Of a DNA stretch of 48,142 nt, positions 1-7,504 are shown piece by piece. Source of the DNA: Lachnospiraceae bacterium (lineage in GTDB: Bacteria > Bacillota > Clostridia > Lachnospirales > Lachnospiraceae); contig JAHZFJ010000031.1 of assembly GCA_019421365.1 (NCBI GenBank), positions 1 to 48,142 on the forward strand, written 5' to 3'. Each line of letters begins with the position of its first letter. Position 1 is the stretch's first letter. The translations under genes and the position numbers were made by a program. The notes under the pieces were generated by a model. The model searched no databases, was not told the origin of the DNA, and saw only the letters and a program-made list of their open reading frames with translations.

Positions 1-5
1 AAATA

Positions 6-52
6 GCCCCTTATAGGGGCAGAGCAAGCCACCAGCTAAGCTGGTGGTCTTG
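6..52. repeat. Tandem hairpins, possible end of an IS200/IS605-like element
   Basis: Two stems sit side by side. GCCCC(TTATA)GGGGC lies at 6-20. CCACCAGC/GCTGGTGG lies at 29-47, with CAAG/CTTG extending it outside. Subterminal hairpins of this kind mark IS200/IS605 ends, but the transposase would lie outside the window, so this is inference. The pair could also simply be a terminator for an upstream gene, although no T-run follows. Confidence 0.4.
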
Positions 53-106
53 ACTATGCTGTAAACAAATAAAGTCCCTTATATATAATCAATTACGAAT
101 AAGTAG

Positions 107-135
107 TTGACATACAATGGTAAAAGTTGTATGAT
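107..135 (+). promoter_or_regulatory. Sigma-A promoter of the ABC-2 transporter operon
   Basis: TTGACA at 107-112 and TATGAT at 130-135 are separated by exactly 17 bases. Transcription from here would give a leader of about 145 nt before the first gene. That leader contains a short TTGAC/GTCAA stem, a terminator-like hairpin and a second long hairpin. Confidence 0.75.
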
Positions 136-179
136 TTAGCTCTTGACTCTCTTTTGGGTCAAAAATTGAATAACTAGTG

Positions 180-205
180 CTGCTCAGTTATGAGCAGTTC
201 TTTTT
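180..205 (+). terminator. Intrinsic terminator inside the leader (possible attenuator)
   Basis: The stem CTGCTC(AGTTAT)GAGCAG at 180-197 is followed by TTCTTTTT. It lies about 45 nt downstream of the promoter and 80 nt upstream of the first gene. It would therefore either end a short RNA or attenuate the operon. Confidence 0.6.
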
Positions 206-246
206 GTCGGTTTTGTTTTGGCAAAATCCAAGACAAACCAACCGAC
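206..246 (+). promoter_or_regulatory. Long leader hairpin abutting the terminator
   Basis: Arms at 206-221 and 228-246 pair over about 16 bp, with one G-U pair and a three-base bulge, closing a six-base loop. The stem begins directly after the T-run of the preceding terminator. It may be a second regulatory stem or an mRNA-stabilising structure. No known riboswitch class was recognised. Confidence 0.5.
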
Positions 247-286
247 TTGGCAAGATATGAAAATATAACTACCAGGAGGAAGCACA

Positions 287-1075
287 ATGATTACGATGAA
301 AAATGTATGTAAATCGTACAAAGTAGCAAGAAGAAATGCAGGCTTTAAAGAAGCATGCAAGTCACTGTTCCATAGGGAATATGAGACCATTCAGGCATTG
401 AAAGATGTCAGTTTCACCATTAATGAGGGTGAAATGGTCGGGTATATTGGGCCGAATGGAGCAGGAAAAAGTTCTACCATTAAAATTCTTAGTGGGATAC
501 TAACACCAGACAGTGGAACCTGTACCGTTAATGGGCGGGTACCGTGGGAGAACCGAATGCAACATGTTAAGAATATTGGCGTTGCATTTGGCCAGAAATC
601 ACAACTATGGTGGGATGTACCCGTCATCGATTCCTTTGAATTATTAAAGGACATCTATTCCATACCAGAAGAAATATATCAAGATAATCTAGAAGAGTTA
701 CAGAAGTTATTAGATCTAAAACAACTCTTACGAACACCTACAAGACAGTTATCCTTGGGACAACGTATGCGTTGCGAAATCGCAGCCTTACTTCTTCACA
801 GTCCAGATATCCTATTCCTTGATGAACCGACAATTGGCCTCGATGCGGTTTCAAAACTTGCTGTTAGAGAATTCATCTTGCGTCTGAATGAGACACATAA
901 GACAACAGTTATTCTAACGACCCATGATATGCAAGATATTGAAGCATTAACAAAACGTATCATCCTTGTTGGAAAAGGAAGAATCCTTCTTGATGGATCT
1001 CTAGCAGATATCAAAGAAGGCAATGCCAATATTGATGAAACGGTTGCACAGTTATACCGTTCCTATGATATATAG
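287..1075 (+). CDS. ABC-2 transporter ATP-binding protein (COG4586-like)
   Basis: This is the cytoplasmic ATPase of a three-gene ABC transporter of unknown substrate. The Walker A motif GPNGAGKS is at about residues 55-62, followed by an LSLGQ-type signature, the Walker B region ILFLDEP and the switch histidine in TTHD. The roughly 30-residue stretch before the core domain and the overall look match the COG4586 subgroup, which pairs with COG4587 and COG3694 permeases, and such permeases follow here. The start has AGGAGG 9 nt upstream. Only two bases separate its stop from a weak GTG start of the next frame, so the genes are tightly coupled. The role is probably drug or lipid export, but the substrate cannot be read from the sequence. 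Confidence 0.9.
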   Translation: MITMKNVCKSYKVARRNAGFKEACKSLFHREYETIQALKDVSFTINEGEMVGYIGPNGAGKSSTIKILSGILTPDSGTCTVNGRVPWENRMQHVKNIGVAFGQKSQLWWDVPVIDSFELLKDIYSIPEEIYQDNLEELQKLLDLKQLLRTPTRQLSLGQRMRCEIAALLLHSPDILFLDEPTIGLDAVSKLAVREFILRLNETHKTTVILTTHDMQDIEALTKRIILVGKGRILLDGSLADIKEGNANIDETVAQLYRSYDI

Positions 1076-1101
1076 CAGTGGAAAGGGATAGGTGTGTTGA
1101 T

Positions 1102-1905
1102 ATGAATAAATATTTATCTTTCTTTCGGTTGCGTTTTGCTATGGGGATGCAATATCGTATGGCAGCATTTGCAGGGGTAATCACTCAATTTGTATGGGGA
1201 GCCATGGAGATTTTAATCTATAATGCATTCTATGATGCAAATGCAGTGGCTTTTCCTATGTCATTCCAAGCTACATCATCATATATATGGTTACAACAAG
1301 CCTTCCTAGCTTTCTTTATGGCATGGTTTATGGAAGAAGAGATTTTTGATTCGATTATTAGTGGGAATATTGTATATGAACTGTGTAGGCCAATTCGCAT
1401 CTATAATATGTGGTTTGCTAGAAGTGTAGCGAATCGTCTATCAAGGGCGGTGTTGCGTTGCTTTCCTATATTAATAATTGCAACGTTTTTACCAAAACCA
1501 TATGGAATGTCTACACCATCAAGCCCGCTTAATTTTATGCTTTTTCTAGTGACCATGATCCTTGGATTATTGGTTACGGTATCTTTTTGTATGTTAGTTT
1601 ATGTATTAACGTTCTTTACCGTGTCACCGCAAGGTCTTCGAATATGCTTTGTATCCATGGTGGAATTCTTTGCAGGGGCAGTAATCCCGTTACCATTTTT
1701 CCCAGACAAGATTCAAACATTCTTGGAATTATTACCGTTCGCAGCGATGCAGAATGTACCACTTAGAATCTATAGTGGTGATTTAACAGGAGTAGCAATT
1801 GTGAAACCTATTGCGTTGCAAGTGTTCTGGCTTATCATTCTTACAGCGGTAGGTTACAACTTATGTCGATATGCAGAGAAGCGCGTAAGATTGCAAGGAG
1901 GTTGA
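1102..1905 (+). CDS. ABC-2 transporter permease (COG4587-like)
   Basis: This is the first of two membrane subunits of the transporter. It has about 267 residues with several hydrophobic segments and the cytoplasmic motif ELCRPI seen in this permease family. The ATG at 1102 is preferred over the upstream in-frame GTG at 1078 because the protein then begins MNKYLSFF, in line with family members. The gene lies 26 bp after the ATPase and 3 bp before the second permease. Family membership is inferred from gene order and residue pattern; the substrate is unknown. Confidence 0.82.
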   Translation: MNKYLSFFRLRFAMGMQYRMAAFAGVITQFVWGAMEILIYNAFYDANAVAFPMSFQATSSYIWLQQAFLAFFMAWFMEEEIFDSIISGNIVYELCRPIRIYNMWFARSVANRLSRAVLRCFPILIIATFLPKPYGMSTPSSPLNFMLFLVTMILGLLVTVSFCMLVYVLTFFTVSPQGLRICFVSMVEFFAGAVIPLPFFPDKIQTFLELLPFAAMQNVPLRIYSGDLTGVAIVKPIALQVFWLIILTAVGYNLCRYAEKRVRLQGG

Positions 1906-1908
1906 CAG

Positions 1909-2709
1909 ATGAAGAATATGATGCAAAAATCTTTTAAATTATATGGTCATTATGTTTCAATCAATGTAAGAGGTATGATGCAATACAAATCATCGTTTAT
2001 ACTAACTATGATTGGACAATTTTTAGTATCGTTTAATGTATTCTTGGGAATATATTTTATGTTTCAGAGATTTTCTAGTGTAAAGGGATTTTCTTATAGT
2101 GAAGTATTATTGTGTTTCTCAATTATGTTAATGGAATTTTCTCTGGCAGAATGTTATGCTCGTGGATTCGATGCGTTTGCAGGCATGGTGAAAAGAGGAG
2201 AATTTGACCGCGTTATGGTCAGACCAAGGAATGAGATACTTCAAGTTCTTGGTAGCAAATTCGAGTTAACAAGAATCGGTAGAATATTGCAAGCAGTGGT
2301 TATGTTTATATATGGAATAATGAACAGTGACATTCACTGGACATTTAGTAAGGTTATTACAGTTGTTTTCATGTTACTTGGAGGAACTGCTTTATTCACA
2401 GGGATATTTCTTATATATGCTGCATTATGTTTCTTCACTTTGGACGGGTTGGAATTTATGAATGTATTTACTGATGGAGCAAGAGAGTATGGTAAATACC
2501 CAGTCGGAATCTATGGTAAAAGAATGTTACAATTTTGCACATTCGTTGTACCGTATGCTTTGGTGCAGTATTATCCTTTGCTGTATCTATTGGATAGAAG
2601 AACGAGTGGGATCTACGTGTTCATGCCGTTATTAGCATTTTTATTCCTGATTCCATGTTATGCACTTTGGAGATTTGGTGTAAGACATTATAAATCCTCT
2701 GGATCTTAA
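1909..2709 (+). CDS. ABC-2 transporter permease (COG3694-like)
   Basis: This is the second membrane subunit, 266 residues with about six hydrophobic segments. The motif RGEFDRVMVRP, about a third of the way in, is the coupling-region signature of this family and corresponds to ELCRPI in its partner. It starts 3 bp after the first permease behind the RBS AAGGAGG, so all three subunits should be translated from one mRNA. A dispersed repeat and a terminator follow it. Substrate unknown. Confidence 0.85.
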   Translation: MKNMMQKSFKLYGHYVSINVRGMMQYKSSFILTMIGQFLVSFNVFLGIYFMFQRFSSVKGFSYSEVLLCFSIMLMEFSLAECYARGFDAFAGMVKRGEFDRVMVRPRNEILQVLGSKFELTRIGRILQAVVMFIYGIMNSDIHWTFSKVITVVFMLLGGTALFTGIFLIYAALCFFTLDGLEFMNVFTDGAREYGKYPVGIYGKRMLQFCTFVVPYALVQYYPLLYLLDRRTSGIYVFMPLLAFLFLIPCYALWRFGVRHYKSSGS

Positions 2710-2713
2710 TAAT

Positions 2714-2902
2714 ACAAACTTCGCACTTGAAGATTTCGAGGAGTAGGTATTGATATATTCAACGAAAACCCCGCTCTCGCTTAGCTTCACACGTAGCAGT
2801 ACTAAGATTTCGCTTTGCTTAATCAAGTGCTGACGTGTTCAGATAGTTTTTCTTATGAATATAGCAATTACCTACTCTAAATGAAGTTTTTTATGTGCGA
2901 AG
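2714..2902. repeat. Long copy of the dispersed CAAACTTCGCAC...GTGCGAAG element
   Basis: This 189-bp non-coding unit starts CAAACTTCGCACTTGAAG and ends GTGCGAAG, so its ends are inverted repeats. Related copies lie at 21337-21414 (right end lost) and 46546-46616 (interior lost); a minimal relative is at 27297-27341. Internal matches include GGAGTAGGTA near the left end and ATGAAGTTTTTT near the right end. It resembles a MITE or REP-type element. No coding capacity is seen. Confidence 0.65.
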
Positions 2903-2950
2903 AAAAGTACTTGTCCCTTGTACAATGCAAGGGTTAAGTACTTTTCTTTA
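2902..2950 (+). terminator. Intrinsic terminator after the ABC-2 operon
   Basis: GAAAAGTACTT at 2902-2912 pairs with AAGTACTTTTC at 2936-2946. An inner CCTTG/CAAGG stem extends the pairing and TTTAT follows. It overlaps the end of the dispersed repeat. Confidence 0.7.
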
Positions 2951-2977
2951 TAATAGGTATTTTTATACAGTGTAAAG

Positions 2978-3006
2978 TTGATTATTTTGAAAAAATTGGA
3001 TATACT
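2978..3006 (+). promoter_or_regulatory. Promoter for the nucleotidyltransferase-fold gene
   Basis: TTGATT at 2978-2983 and TATACT at 3001-3006 are 17 bases apart, about 80 nt upstream of the start codon. Confidence 0.5.
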
Positions 3007-3087
3007 TAGGGGAATAAGGTTGAACGTTATTAAGGATAGAGGCTATACATCAAAAGTGTACTGCATTTGTAAAGGGGGATTTATAAT

Positions 3088-3867
3088 ATGAAAACTTATA
3101 ATGCAATTGATAAAATAGGACAAGCAATCATCGCTGATGGTTTATGTGAAGCCATTGTCTTGAAAGGATCAATCGGAAGGGGAGACGATGATGAGTATTC
3201 TGATGTTGATATGTATGCAATTGTAAAAGAAGAAAACTATCAACTATTTATGGAACGAAGGGAAAAGTATCTCAAATCGTATCGAGATATTGTCTTTTTG
3301 GAAGAAAATGATTTTGGAGTGAAACAAATGTTAGCAATCTATGAGGATGCATTGCATGTAGATTTATATACTACGACAATGAGACAATTGGATCACGGCA
3401 ATCCAGTTAAGGTGTATTATGATCCAAAGAAATTATTTGATAATTACCAGGTTATTTACAAAACATACACGAATGATGAACTTATAAGTATCTTTAATGA
3501 TTCGTTATATTATTTCGTAGAGGCAAGTTCGGCTTATGCGAGAAAGAATTATCCGTGGACTGCATGCATACTTGCAAGTGCGATTTCGGGATGTACAATT
3601 CTTCTGAGAAACCGATATGACAAAGAGTATGCTTTCCTAGGTCTAAAGAAGATTAATGAGATTTTGCCTGAGGAGGAATATGCTTTAATTGAAGGTGCTT
3701 ATGCTAATCTCAATAAAGACGGATTTCAGAAGGCTAACACATACATAATAAAAATGCTTGAATTGATATTTAACAATATGGAAGAAGGCGCAAGGAGTAT
3801 TTGTAACGTTAAGTTTTATGAATGGTGTAAAGAGAATGTGAATGTAACCTTGTTTGCGAGTAAGTAG
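3088..3867 (+). CDS. Nucleotidyltransferase-fold protein (aminoglycoside nucleotidyltransferase-like)
   Basis: The N-terminal half is a minimal polymerase-beta-type nucleotidyltransferase domain. GSIGRG at residues 27-32 is followed by SDVD with Asp39 and Asp41, and a third carboxylate, Asp92, lies in HVDLY. These three acids are the metal ligands expected in the family, so the enzyme should be active. The C-terminal half is helical and may bind substrate, as in ANT-type resistance enzymes and in stand-alone proteins of unknown target. The RBS AAAGGGGG precedes the ATG. It is transcribed alone or with the zinc-ribbon gene 63 bp downstream. The substrate cannot be assigned, and calling it a resistance gene would be over-reading. 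Confidence 0.8.
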   Translation: MKTYNAIDKIGQAIIADGLCEAIVLKGSIGRGDDDEYSDVDMYAIVKEENYQLFMERREKYLKSYRDIVFLEENDFGVKQMLAIYEDALHVDLYTTTMRQLDHGNPVKVYYDPKKLFDNYQVIYKTYTNDELISIFNDSLYYFVEASSAYARKNYPWTACILASAISGCTILLRNRYDKEYAFLGLKKINEILPEEEYALIEGAYANLNKDGFQKANTYIIKMLELIFNNMEEGARSICNVKFYEWCKENVNVTLFASK

Positions 3868-3930
3868 TGAAGGAAAATATAACAATACATATGGCTTAAC
3901 TGCAAGATGCAGTAGAGGAAGGAAAATTAT

Positions 3931-4233
3931 ATGAAATGTAATTGTGGATTTGTAAATCAAGAAGGTTCAAAATATTGCCAACATTGTGGAACTAAATTAA
4001 GAAGAAAGGAAAGTATGTTCAGTAGAGATAATATAAGTGCCACAGGAACTATAGCCGGTGCTGGGGCAAAAGGTGTATCTGTGGCTCCATTAGCTTATAA
4101 GAATGGGAAAGAAGAATCGAAGGTAGCACCTCGAGTTACGATTACTCCATTAGAAGATGGAACCTGGTTTTGTCCATTGTGTGGTGAGAAGAATAGTGGC
4201 AATGGTTGTAGAGGCTGTGAGTTTACAAGGTAG
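3931..4233 (+). CDS. Double zinc-ribbon protein, copy 1
   Basis: This 100-residue protein has a Cys pair motif at each end. Cys3, Cys5, Cys17 and Cys20 form the first ribbon, and a WFCPLCG...GCRGCEF ribbon closes the protein. The middle holds a conserved segment (ISATGTI...KGVSVAPLA) also present in the paralogue at 4851, so the linker is under selection too. There is no signal peptide or catalytic domain. It may be a small regulatory, nucleic-acid-binding or protein-binding adaptor. The function is unknown and no name is offered. Confidence 0.7.
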   Translation: MKCNCGFVNQEGSKYCQHCGTKLRRKESMFSRDNISATGTIAGAGAKGVSVAPLAYKNGKEESKVAPRVTITPLEDGTWFCPLCGEKNSGNGCRGCEFTR

Positions 4234-4279
4234 AGAGTAAGTATAATATGCTCTTATTAGTTGGTAAGATTGGTTAAAT

Positions 4280-4355
4280 GACCCTATAGGATAGATGGTT
4301 AAAAAAGAGACATATGTCTTGAATTAACTGATTCTACCTTATAGGGTCTATTTTT
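4280..4355 (+). terminator. Branched intrinsic terminator
   Basis: GACCCTATA at 4280-4288 pairs with TATAGGGTC at 4340-4348, and TATTTTT follows. A second stem around AGACATATGTCT sits inside the loop. Confidence 0.7.
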
Positions 4356-4444
4356 AATAATTCTCAAACAAATAATAAACATTTTAAATATAGTGGTATG
4401 GTATTTTATATTTTCGATAAAAACCAAAGAGGAGGTAATACATA

Positions 4445-4525
4445 ATGTTAGCAAAAGTAATCGCAGTAGTTGTAGTAGTTGTGGTAGTTGTTATTATTGC
4501 AGCAATTATTAAGAAAAACAAATAA
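4445..4525 (+). CDS. 26-residue hydrophobic single-span peptide
   Basis: This small reading frame follows a near-perfect ribosome binding site (GAGGAGGTAA, 6 nt before the ATG). It encodes MLAK, then about 18 residues made almost only of Val, Ile and Ala, then the basic tail KKNK. That is one short membrane span with a positive cytoplasmic end. It has its own terminator at 4572-4604 and sits between two zinc-ribbon paralogues. The size, span and lysine tail resemble type I toxin or small membrane regulator peptides. No antisense antitoxin gene was identified, so toxin identity is a guess. The coding call rests on the RBS and amino-acid bias. Confidence 0.6.
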   Translation: MLAKVIAVVVVVVVVVIIAAIIKKNK

Positions 4526-4571
4526 CCGATTAAAGCTAGTTGTAAAATGAGAAGTAAGTTATATAGGTTAA

Positions 4572-4604
4572 GGGGCTGGATATAATTATATCCGGTCTCT
4601 TTCT
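4572..4604 (+). terminator. Terminator of the small peptide gene
   Basis: A palindrome centred on GGATATAATTATATCC extends outward through wobble pairs to about 14 pairs (4572-4599) and ends in TCTCTTTCT. The gene it closes would give an mRNA of roughly 200 nt. Confidence 0.6.
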
Positions 4605-4788
4605 ATGAATTATAGAACAGAAAAAAACGTGTCGAATATAGTCAATTTAATTAATAAAGCAATTTAAATTCTGATTAATTAGTGTAGTTACTATATTATA
4701 AAGTATAAAATTGTATTATATATATCCAAATTGCTTAATAAAAAATAAATAATTAATAAAAAAATAATACTTTTAAACAAAAATGCCA

Positions 4789-4817
4789 TTGACGTAAGTT
4801 CCAAGATAGAATAAAAT
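4789..4817 (+). promoter_or_regulatory. Promoter of zinc-ribbon gene copy 2
   Basis: TTGACG at 4789-4794 and TAAAAT at 4812-4817 are 17 bases apart, 33 nt before the start codon. The 170 bp upstream are extremely A+T-rich and hold no gene. Confidence 0.55.
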
Positions 4818-4850
4818 GTAATATATACTAATGACTTGGGGGGATCAGAC

Positions 4851-5171
4851 ATGAAATGTGGAAAATGCGGTTTTAGTAATTCAGAAGGATCAAGGTACTG
4901 TCAACAATGTGGTACGAGGTTATTTGTAAGAAGAGGGAATATAGCTAGGGAGCATGTTAGTGCAACCAGAACAATAGAGGGTATTAGGGCGCAAGGAGTA
5001 GCGATTACACCTCTAGCAATGAAGCATAGAAATACGTCTGGAAGAATCATGCCTCGAATCTCAATTACACCTCATGAAGATGGCACGTGGTTTTGCCCAT
5101 TGTGTGGAGACAAGAACTCGGAGGAAAGCTGTAAGAATTGTGAATTCGAAAGTCAGGAGAAGGTCAAATAG
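4851..5171 (+). CDS. Double zinc-ribbon protein, copy 2
   Basis: This 106-residue paralogue of the 3931 gene has Cys3, Cys6, Cys18 and Cys21 in the first ribbon and WFCPLCG...CKNCEF in the second. The central segment VSATRTI...QGVAITPLA and the stretch before the second ribbon (RISITP.EDGTWFCPLCG) are shared with copy 1. The first ribbon here is a canonical CxxC pair, while copy 1 has CxC. The ATG at 4851 is chosen because GGGGGGA lies 7 nt upstream; an earlier in-frame TTG has no RBS. It has its own promoter and terminator. Function unknown. Confidence 0.7.
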   Translation: MKCGKCGFSNSEGSRYCQQCGTRLFVRRGNIAREHVSATRTIEGIRAQGVAITPLAMKHRNTSGRIMPRISITPHEDGTWFCPLCGDKNSEESCKNCEFESQEKVK

Positions 5172-5211
5172 AATTAAACAAGTTAGATAGACTACATAGC
5201 AACATAGCTGC

Positions 5212-5281
5212 GGTTCATAGGAGTATCTATTACTGATGGAATAATCAGTAATAATGATATATTTCTATGAACCTCTTTTTG
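5212..5281 (+). terminator. Intrinsic terminator after zinc-ribbon copy 2
   Basis: GGTTCATAG at 5212-5220 pairs with CTATGAACC at 5265-5273, and TCTTTTTG follows. An inner stem TTACTGAT/ATCAGTAA makes it branched. Confidence 0.75.
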
Positions 5282-5465
5282 TGCCTAATTTCAAGTAAGA
5301 TACAAACAATTGAACGTCGAGTTTAAATAAAGATTGTGAGATTTCCCGATTTGTATTATACTAAATATGCGTTATAATAAATATTATATGGAAGTATTAA
5401 CTTTATGGAAGTAATAATTTTATGATAAACAAGAGCTTTAATTAAATTGCAAAGGAGACGTTAAT

Positions 5466-7259
5466 ATGAAAGGTACAGTAGTTTCATCATGGGTAGAATC
5501 TAGTCGAATACTGTTTGGAAACAACGTAGTGAATGATGCTTTGAAGACTTTTGGATTCTCTAGTACCTATATCTTTTCACCGTTAGAAGATGTAGAAGAT
5601 AGAGTCGCATTGGGAATTGTTGAGCATATCGGTAATTCCGTTGGTAAGAATAAGGACGATATATGGTTTATCATGGGAGAAGAGAATGTTAAAACGTTTA
5701 GTAAACTTTACCCTGGATTCTTCCGTCATGATTCCGCATATCAGTTCTTAAAATCTATGAATGATGTGCATGTTATTGTTATGAAGCGTTTTAGAGGTGC
5801 TAAGCCACCGATTTTAGATGTTACACCATTATCTTCGAGAGAAATTTATTTTACTTATCGATCTAAAAGAGGAATGGGGAGTTACTTAAAAGGCTTGATT
5901 AGTGGTGTAGCACATTATTTCAAGGAAAATATCGAAGTTGAAGAAGTATCTAAATCTGAGTCTGAGATAAAACTTAAGCTTAAGTTTGAGAAAGAAATTC
6001 AGAATGTTAAGAGATATTTCTTAAATAATATTTTATCCTTTGGTATTTTTAAGTCGGTTACAATTAAAACAGCAATTCTAAATTTTATATTAGTTGGATT
6101 AGCTGGTTTTGCGTTATTTCAAAGTCCTGTCAACGGATTGTTAACTGGTGTAGTTGCATTCGTTTCTTCATTGATAACAGCTTCGGCCTTAAACAGTCCT
6201 AGAAAGTTAATATTTAAGGAACTTGAGAATTTAAGTGAGAGAAATTTTATTGAGTCAACTATAATTAAATCCAATGATGAATATGAATCGTACATGGTAG
6301 AAATTAATAAGTTAAAACAGAACATACAAAAAGACTTCATAGGATTTAATTCTATTGTAGATGAAATGTATACATTCAATCAGTCTGTATCAGATATATC
6401 TAAGACTATGGGAGATACGTCGAATGATATTGCTGAAGTTCTTGAACAGGTTGCAACAGCAGCTATCAACCAAGCCAGTGATACAGAAAATGCTGTTACT
6501 ATATTAAATGAAAGTATTTCAAGTATTAGTCAGATATCAGATAAGAGTGAGGAAAACAAGGGGCATATTGAGAATGCGGTATCAGATATAGAGACAAGTT
6601 TCACTAAAGTAGAACGTACTGCAACTGAAATCAATCATGTTCTGGATAAGTTTAATAGTATCAAGAATAGCGGATTTACTTTACAGGGAAATGCAAAAGA
6701 CATTACAAATATTGTTACGATTGTATCTAGTATCGCAAATCAGACGAATCTATTAGCATTAAATGCTTCCATCGAAGCTGCGAGAGCTGGAGACGCGGGT
6801 AAAGGATTTGCAGTAGTAGCAGAGGAAGTTAGAAAACTTTCTGAAGAAACTAATACAGCAGTTAGTCAAATTAATGGAAGTTTAACTGGATTATTAGTAA
6901 GCATTGATGAGATTGTTAAGAATATTGATGTTCAATATGGTGTTCTAGAAGGAGAAAATACAAAACTTTCTGAAGCAGTTGTTACAAGCAATAAGTCTAA
7001 TCAACATCTTAAAGTGGTATCCGAAGAGATGGTACAAACTTCAAAACGTTTGAAAAATGAGGCTCATAATATTTCATCATTATTTGCTAATATCGAGAAT
7101 TTGGCTGCTATTGCAGAAGAAAACTCAGCATCCACTCAGGAAGCAAATAGTAATGTATCTATTTATGTAGAACAAATCAAAGATCTTACAAATCTAATTG
7201 AAGTATTTGAAAATATGATTGTAAACTTCAAAGAAGATTTAACTAAATATCAATTATAA
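5466..7259 (+). CDS. H-NOX heme-domain methyl-accepting chemotaxis protein
   Basis: This is a predicted gas-sensing chemoreceptor of 597 residues. Residues 1-180 form an H-NOX (HNOB) heme domain beginning MKGTVV. It has the proximal heme ligand His102 in DVHVIV, the propionate-binding motif Tyr131-x-Ser133-x-Arg135, and Pro115. The distal-pocket residues Trp9, Asn74 and Tyr140 match, at the same numbering, those that stabilise O2 in the Thermoanaerobacter H-NOX. Two membrane spans follow at about 201-218 and 223-241, so the heme domain and the signalling domain both face the cytoplasm. A coiled-coil MCP signalling domain with the conserved hairpin LNASIEAARAGDAGKG completes the protein. It is flanked by terminators and so is monocistronic. 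Ligand choice (O2 rather than NO) is inference from Tyr140. Confidence 0.93.
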   Translation: MKGTVVSSWVESSRILFGNNVVNDALKTFGFSSTYIFSPLEDVEDRVALGIVEHIGNSVGKNKDDIWFIMGEENVKTFSKLYPGFFRHDSAYQFLKSMNDVHVIVMKRFRGAKPPILDVTPLSSREIYFTYRSKRGMGSYLKGLISGVAHYFKENIEVEEVSKSESEIKLKLKFEKEIQNVKRYFLNNILSFGIFKSVTIKTAILNFILVGLAGFALFQSPVNGLLTGVVAFVSSLITASALNSPRKLIFKELENLSERNFIESTIIKSNDEYESYMVEINKLKQNIQKDFIGFNSIVDEMYTFNQSVSDISKTMGDTSNDIAEVLEQVATAAINQASDTENAVTILNESISSISQISDKSEENKGHIENAVSDIETSFTKVERTATEINHVLDKFNSIKNSGFTLQGNAKDITNIVTIVSSIANQTNLLALNASIEAARAGDAGKGFAVVAEEVRKLSEETNTAVSQINGSLTGLLVSIDEIVKNIDVQYGVLEGENTKLSEAVVTSNKSNQHLKVVSEEMVQTSKRLKNEAHNISSLFANIENLAAIAEENSASTQEANSNVSIYVEQIKDLTNLIEVFENMIVNFKEDLTKYQL

Positions 7260-7270
7260 GAATTATTAGA

Positions 7271-7317
7271 AATCCATAAGGTAGGGAGTATTGTTCCGAT
7301 CTTATGGATTATTTGTT
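7271..7317 (+). terminator. Terminator of the H-NOX chemoreceptor gene
   Basis: AATCCATAAG at 7271-7280 pairs with CTTATGGATT at 7301-7310, and ATTTGTT follows. Confidence 0.75.
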
Positions 7318-7439
7318 ATACGGGATTAATACATAGCTTAAGATGTTGTGGTGGTTATAAAGTAAACAGTTGAGGAAACATCTAGACGGTGAAGAGGATT
7401 GCCCGATGGTAATTTTATAACAACTAATAAACGAATGTG

Positions 7440-7490
7440 AATAAGCCTTCTTATGTTAGGTATGAAATCTAACATAAGAAGGCTTATTCT
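7440..7490. terminator. Bidirectional terminator with a near-perfect 20-bp stem
   Basis: AATAAGCCTTCTTATGTTAG and its reverse complement flank a nine-base loop. On the minus strand it lies 15 bp beyond the stop of the RpiR gene and ends in a run of A/T, so it most likely serves that gene. Confidence 0.8.
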
Positions 7491-7504
7491 ATGTTGATTA
7501 ATAT

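Noticed and set aside
184..390. Minus-strand reading frame over the leader
   Set aside because: It runs antisense through the terminator, the hairpin and the RBS of the ABC-2 operon and has no RBS or recognisable protein.
3088..3867. Aminoglycoside resistance gene
   Set aside because: The fold and metal ligands are present, but most family members are not resistance enzymes and nothing here points to a drug substrate.
5328..5350. Sigma-28-like promoter for the H-NOX chemoreceptor (TAAA ... CCCGAT)
   Set aside because: The spacing is 13 rather than about 15 bases and the -10 half is poor (CCCGATTT), so it is not listed as a feature.
7344..7424. Possible riboswitch-like structure between two terminators (GTTATAAA at 7354 pairing with TTTATAAC at 7414)
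   Set aside because: Only one 8-bp A+T-rich stem encloses a 52-nt stretch that matches no riboswitch consensus I know, and no gene follows on the plus strand.
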